NCBI GenBank assembly: GCA_900471485.1
Contig: UCEU01000020.1
Span: 62,001-126,000 of the forward strand
Direction of reading: 5' to 3'
DNA length: 64,000 nucleotides
Source: Hyphomicrobiales bacterium
GTDB lineage: Bacteria > Pseudomonadota > Alphaproteobacteria > Rhizobiales > Rhizobiaceae
Shown here: positions 60,598 through 64,000 of the stretch, piece by piece
How positions within the stretch are numbered: position 1 is the stretch's first letter
Layout: each line of letters starts with the position of its first letter
Notes under the pieces: generated by a model
Database searches by the model: none
What the model was told of the DNA's origin: nothing
Seen by the model: only the letters and a program-made list of their open reading frames with translations
Translations under genes and position numbers: made by a program

Positions 60598-62517
60598 ATG
60601 GAAACGGCTTCCTATCGCCTGGAAAGCACCTGGCAACCGGATGGCGGGCCGAACGGCCGCTTTACATTCACACTTTTCAATCTCTCCGACGCGCCGCTTT
60701 CAGGCTTCAAGCTCGTCTATACCTCGCTCACCCGCGTGATCGACCGGGCAGCCTGCGACAACGCGGTCTTCCTGCGCCGCAACGCGAACTTCCACGAATT
60801 CGCACCGCCGGAAGGGGTAACGATCGAACCCGGCAAGAGCTGGACCTTCACCGTCAGCGGCCTGCACCGGCCGGCCAAGCATTGCACGGATGGCGCCAAG
60901 TCCGCCTATGTGACGCTATCCAGCGGCAAGCATGTCACGGTTCTCGTCTCTGACCTGCTGCTCGAAAACGCCGTCAGCGAGCCGCCGCCGGTGCTGTTGC
61001 CGGAGGGCAAGCTCGACCTGCCCTTCGCCCTGCAGCCATGGCCTGCGTCCATCGATGCAAAGCCGGGCGAGGGCTTTCCTGTTGTTCTCTATCCGGCCGA
61101 GGGCTCGTCCTCCGACGACCTGCGCGCCATCTCGACGGTGCTCGCGCTGTTCCGCCGCCTCTTCGAAAGCGGCCACGCGCCGTTCAACCTGGCTGCATCG
61201 CCCCAGGGCCGCGCGCTGCGCTTCGTCAACGATGCATCGCTTGCCGCGGAAGGCTACAAGCTGGTCTTCAGCACTGACGAGATCACCCTTTCCCATGCCG
61301 ATGCGGCTGGTCGCCAGTACGGCCTGACGTCGCTCGCCCAGCTGCTGCAGGGCGCGCGCAGCAAGCCGAACACATTTCGCTTCCCGATCTCCGGCACCAT
61401 CGCGGACCAGCCGCGCTATGGCTGGCGCGGTTGCCACCTCGACGTTTCCCGCCAGTTCTACCCGAGCGCCGACGTCAAGCGCCTGATCGACATCCTGGCC
61501 TGGCTCAAGCTCAACATCTTCCACTGGCACCTTACCGACGACGAGGCGTGGCGCCTAGAGATCAAGGCCTATCCGCAGCTCACGACCACGGGTGTCCTGC
61601 GCGGGCCGGACGAGCCGCTCCTGCCGCAGCTCGGCAACAGCGCCGAGCCGGTCGGCGGCTTCTATTCGCAGGAAGAGGTGCGCGAGATTGTCGCCCATGC
61701 GGCATCGCTGAGCGTCGAGGTCGTTCCCGAGATCGACATTCCCGGCCACAACGCGGCAACGCTTGCGGCGCTGCCCGATCTCACCGACGGCCAGGAAGCG
61801 CCGGAAAGCTATCATTCCGTCCAGGGCTACCCCAACAACGCGCTCAACCCGGCCATCCCGCTCACCTACGAATTCCTGGAGAAGGTCTTCGACGAAATGG
61901 TCGAGCTTTTCCCGTCCGCCTATATCCATATCGGCGGCGACGAAGTGGCGAACGGCTCCTGGCTTGCCTCGCCGCTTGCCAAGAAGCTGATGGAGCAGGA
62001 AGGCATCGAGGGCACCTTTGCGCTGCAATCCTATTTCCTGAAGCGCGTGAAGGATATGCTCACGGCGCGCGGTCGCAAGCTGGCCGGCTGGAACGAGGTC
62101 GCCCATGGCGGTGGCGTTGCGGCTGCAGATACACTGCTGATGGCCTGGGAAAACCCGCAGGTCGGCATCGATCTGGCGAAGGAAGGCTACGAGGTCGTCA
62201 TCACGCCCGGCCAGGCCTACTATCTAGACATGGTGCAGGACGAAGCCTTCCAGGAGCCGGGCGCAAGCTGGGCCGGCACCGTGCCGCCGGCGCATACCTA
62301 CGGCTACGAAGCCGAAGGCGATTTCCCGGAAGAACTCAGAAGCAAGATGAAGGGCGTGCAGGCCTGCATCTGGTCGGAGCACTTCCTGTCGCGCGGCTAT
62401 TTCAATCATCTTGTCTTCCCGCGCCTGCCGGCTATCGCCGAAGCCGCATGGACGCCGAAGGTTGCCAAGAACTGGCTGCGCTTCTGCGCCATCGTGCCGC
62501 TGAGCCCGAAGCTGTGA
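60598..62517 (+). CDS. Beta-N-acetylhexosaminidase (GH20), cytoplasmic
   Basis: A 639-residue glycosidase that removes terminal beta-linked GlcNAc or GalNAc. About residues 1-120 form a chitobiase-like beta-sandwich, 125-260 the GH20b domain (QYGLTSLAQLLQG), and 270-630 the catalytic barrel. WRGCHLDVSRQFYP near 280, WHLTDDEAWRLEIK near 308, and the catalytic D448-E449 pair in HIGGDEV are intact. There is no signal peptide, so it acts on imported oligosaccharides or glycoconjugates. AGAGAGGAAC precedes the ATG. Confidence 0.95.
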   Translation: METASYRLESTWQPDGGPNGRFTFTLFNLSDAPLSGFKLVYTSLTRVIDRAACDNAVFLRRNANFHEFAPPEGVTIEPGKSWTFTVSGLHRPAKHCTDGAKSAYVTLSSGKHVTVLVSDLLLENAVSEPPPVLLPEGKLDLPFALQPWPASIDAKPGEGFPVVLYPAEGSSSDDLRAISTVLALFRRLFESGHAPFNLAASPQGRALRFVNDASLAAEGYKLVFSTDEITLSHADAAGRQYGLTSLAQLLQGARSKPNTFRFPISGTIADQPRYGWRGCHLDVSRQFYPSADVKRLIDILAWLKLNIFHWHLTDDEAWRLEIKAYPQLTTTGVLRGPDEPLLPQLGNSAEPVGGFYSQEEVREIVAHAASLSVEVVPEIDIPGHNAATLAALPDLTDGQEAPESYHSVQGYPNNALNPAIPLTYEFLEKVFDEMVELFPSAYIHIGGDEVANGSWLASPLAKKLMEQEGIEGTFALQSYFLKRVKDMLTARGRKLAGWNEVAHGGGVAAADTLLMAWENPQVGIDLAKEGYEVVITPGQAYYLDMVQDEAFQEPGASWAGTVPPAHTYGYEAEGDFPEELRSKMKGVQACIWSEHFLSRGYFNHLVFPRLPAIAEAAWTPKVAKNWLRFCAIVPLSPKL

Positions 62518-62527
62518 GGTCCTGACC

Positions 62528-63964
62528 ATGCGCATCGCGGTTGGCGGAATTCATACGGAATGCAGCACCTATTCGCCGGTGCTGATGGCGGTCGAGGATT
62601 TTCGCGTTCTGCGCGGCGCGGATCTGCTCGAAGCCGAATACTTCAACTTCCTGGAAGCGGAGGGTGTCGAGCACATTCCGCTTCTGCATGCCCGCGCCGT
62701 ACCCGGCGGCCCGGTTTCACGGGTCGCCTACGAGGCATTCAAGGCCGAGTTCCTGGATCGCCTCAGCGCGGCGCTGCCGGTCGAAGGGCTCTATCTCGCC
62801 ATGCATGGCGCCATGAATGTCGAGGGCATGGATGATGCCGAGGGCGACTGGATTTCGGCTGCCCGCGCCGTCGTCGGTCCGGATTGTATCGTCGGGTCGA
62901 GCTATGATCTGCACGGCAATGTCAGCCAGAGGATTGTCGATCAGCTGGATATCTTCGCCGCCTATCGCACGGCGCCGCATATCGACGTCAGGGAGACGAT
63001 GGCGCGTGCGTGGTCGATGCTGGTCGATGCCCTGAAATCGGGGAAGCGGCCGGGCGTGGCATGGGCACCGGTTCCGGTGCTGTGGCCCGGTGAGCGCACC
63101 TCGACGGAGGACGAGCCGACCAAGGGCCTCTACGATATCCTTCCGGGTCTCGATCGTCGCGAAGGCATCCTCGATGCCAACCTGATGATCGGCTATGTCT
63201 GGGCGGACGAACCGCGGGCAACAGCCTGTGCCGTCGTCACCGGGTTGGAAAAAGCGGCGGCTGCGAAGGCGGCGGAAGAGATCGCCCGGTCCTACTGGGA
63301 TGCGCGCGACGAGTTCCGTTTCGGCCCGGTCACCGGTCCGCTGCCCGAAATGCTCGACATTGCGGAGAAGGCCGAAACGAAGCCTGTTATCCTCGCCGAT
63401 TCCGCCGACAATCCGACAGGTGGAGGCGTCGGCGACCGTGCCGATGTCTTGAACGCGTTGATCGCCCGCAATTTCGAGGGCGCATTGCTCGCGGGCATCA
63501 CGGACCGGCCGGCCGTGGAAACCTGCTTCTCCGCCGGCAAAGGCGCCACGGTCACGCTTTCGATCGGCGGCACGCTCGACCCCTCGAGCAAGCCGGCCGA
63601 GGTGAAGGCCGAAGTCATCTCGTTGGTCGATCCCGGTGCCGAGGCCGAACGCGAGGCCGTGGTCAGGATCGGCGGCATCACGGTCGTGCTGGCGGCCCGG
63701 CGTCGTCCCTATCATAACATCGCCGATTTCACGCGCCTTGGCCTCGATCCGAAGGCGGTGCGGCTGCTCGTCGTCAAGTCCGGTTATTTGTCGCCGGAGC
63801 TCGCGCCGATCGCCAATCCGAACCTGATGGCGCTGACCGAGGGCGTGGTGAACCAGGATATCGAGGGCCTCGTCAGCAATCGCCGCGCGCGGCCGGCCTT
63901 CCCCTTCGACCGCGATTTCGATTACCAGCCGCGAGCGCGCTTTTCGGCACGCTGGCAAGAATGA
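62528..63964 (+). CDS. M81-family metallopeptidase (MlrC-like), copy 2
   Basis: A 478-residue M81 protein. VGGIHTECSTYSPV, LAMHGAMNVEGMDDAEGD and SSYDLHGNVSQ (metal ligands D-x-H) match copy 1 in position, as does LADSADNPTGGGVGDRADV near residue 295. The metal-site context differs from copy 1 (YDLHGN against LDPHSH), so different substrates are likely. It begins 10 bases after the hexosaminidase stop and is last of five plus-strand genes. Cytoplasmic; no signal peptide. Confidence 0.92.
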   Translation: MRIAVGGIHTECSTYSPVLMAVEDFRVLRGADLLEAEYFNFLEAEGVEHIPLLHARAVPGGPVSRVAYEAFKAEFLDRLSAALPVEGLYLAMHGAMNVEGMDDAEGDWISAARAVVGPDCIVGSSYDLHGNVSQRIVDQLDIFAAYRTAPHIDVRETMARAWSMLVDALKSGKRPGVAWAPVPVLWPGERTSTEDEPTKGLYDILPGLDRREGILDANLMIGYVWADEPRATACAVVTGLEKAAAAKAAEEIARSYWDARDEFRFGPVTGPLPEMLDIAEKAETKPVILADSADNPTGGGVGDRADVLNALIARNFEGALLAGITDRPAVETCFSAGKGATVTLSIGGTLDPSSKPAEVKAEVISLVDPGAEAEREAVVRIGGITVVLAARRRPYHNIADFTRLGLDPKAVRLLVVKSGYLSPELAPIANPNLMALTEGVVNQDIEGLVSNRRARPAFPFDRDFDYQPRARFSARWQE

Positions 63965-63977
63965 GCAACCACCTACC

Positions 63978-64000
63978 ATGACATTTCGCCTTAGCGGGTT
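63978..64000 (+). CDS. Possible start of a further gene (runs off the window)
   Basis: ATG at 63978 opens MTFRLSG and continues past the right edge. It is 14 bases after the M81 stop, the spacing seen elsewhere in this operon, but no good ribosome site precedes it and seven residues cannot be identified. Confidence 0.25.

Overview
The window looks like a piece of a large secondary replicon (megaplasmid or chromid) of an alphaproteobacterium in the Rhizobiaceae (Rhizobium, Ensifer or Agrobacterium relatives). The main evidence is a complete repABC replication and partition module at about 17.9-21.7 kb, with two parS-like palindromes upstream and a counter-transcribed RNA between repB and repC. 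High GC, many solute-binding-protein dependent sugar importers, a PutA/Lrp pair, a thiMED salvage operon with a TPP riboswitch and a methylmalonyl-CoA mutase fit the same group. I see no rRNA, tRNA, CRISPR array, transposase or integrase.

Layout. 0-8.1 kb: a divergent locus with an atypical SDR on the minus strand and a plus-strand sugar importer, followed by an alpha/beta hydrolase, a GntR/FCD regulator and a 2-hydroxyacid dehydrogenase. 8.1-11 kb: an unknown 148-residue protein and the tail-specific protease Prc, both minus strand. 11.4-15.3 kb: a ProVWX-type betaine/proline importer behind a large 5' hairpin, then a small XRE regulator and an unknown protein. 15.6-17.2 kb: an exported sulfatase. 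17.9-22.3 kb: parS sites, repABC, the ctRNA and three small ORFs, one a 29-residue membrane peptide. 22.4-26.7 kb: putA and its divergent Lrp-type regulator.

26.8-32.5 kb: a DapA-like aldolase, GntR regulator, sugar importer without an ATPase, and PfkB kinase. 32.6-35.7 kb: TPP riboswitch, thiM-thiE-thiD and an extra SDR. 35.8-42.1 kb: a second importer without an ATPase, diverging from a ROK regulator and a ThuB/ThuA-like pair through a mirror-image promoter region. 42.2-46.3 kb: D-alanine catabolism (dadX, dadA, Lrp regulator) and another 2-hydroxyacid dehydrogenase. 46.4-49.3 kb: an NADPH:FMN reductase-like protein and methylmalonyl-CoA mutase.

49.4-64 kb: the most interesting part. A Gfo/Idh oxidoreductase and a complete ABC importer are followed by a divergent cluster of a D-threonine-aldolase-like PLP enzyme, two M81 (MlrC-like) metallopeptidases, an NTF2-like protein, RidA, an RpiR/SIS regulator, an SDR and a cytoplasmic GH20 hexosaminidase. 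The importer operon and the RidA operon share a two-part promoter motif with identical spacing (TTGTCA-N7-ACGAAAATAA). I infer one regulon for uptake and dismantling of an amino-sugar conjugate, possibly peptidic and possibly containing D-amino acids. That substrate is a hypothesis.
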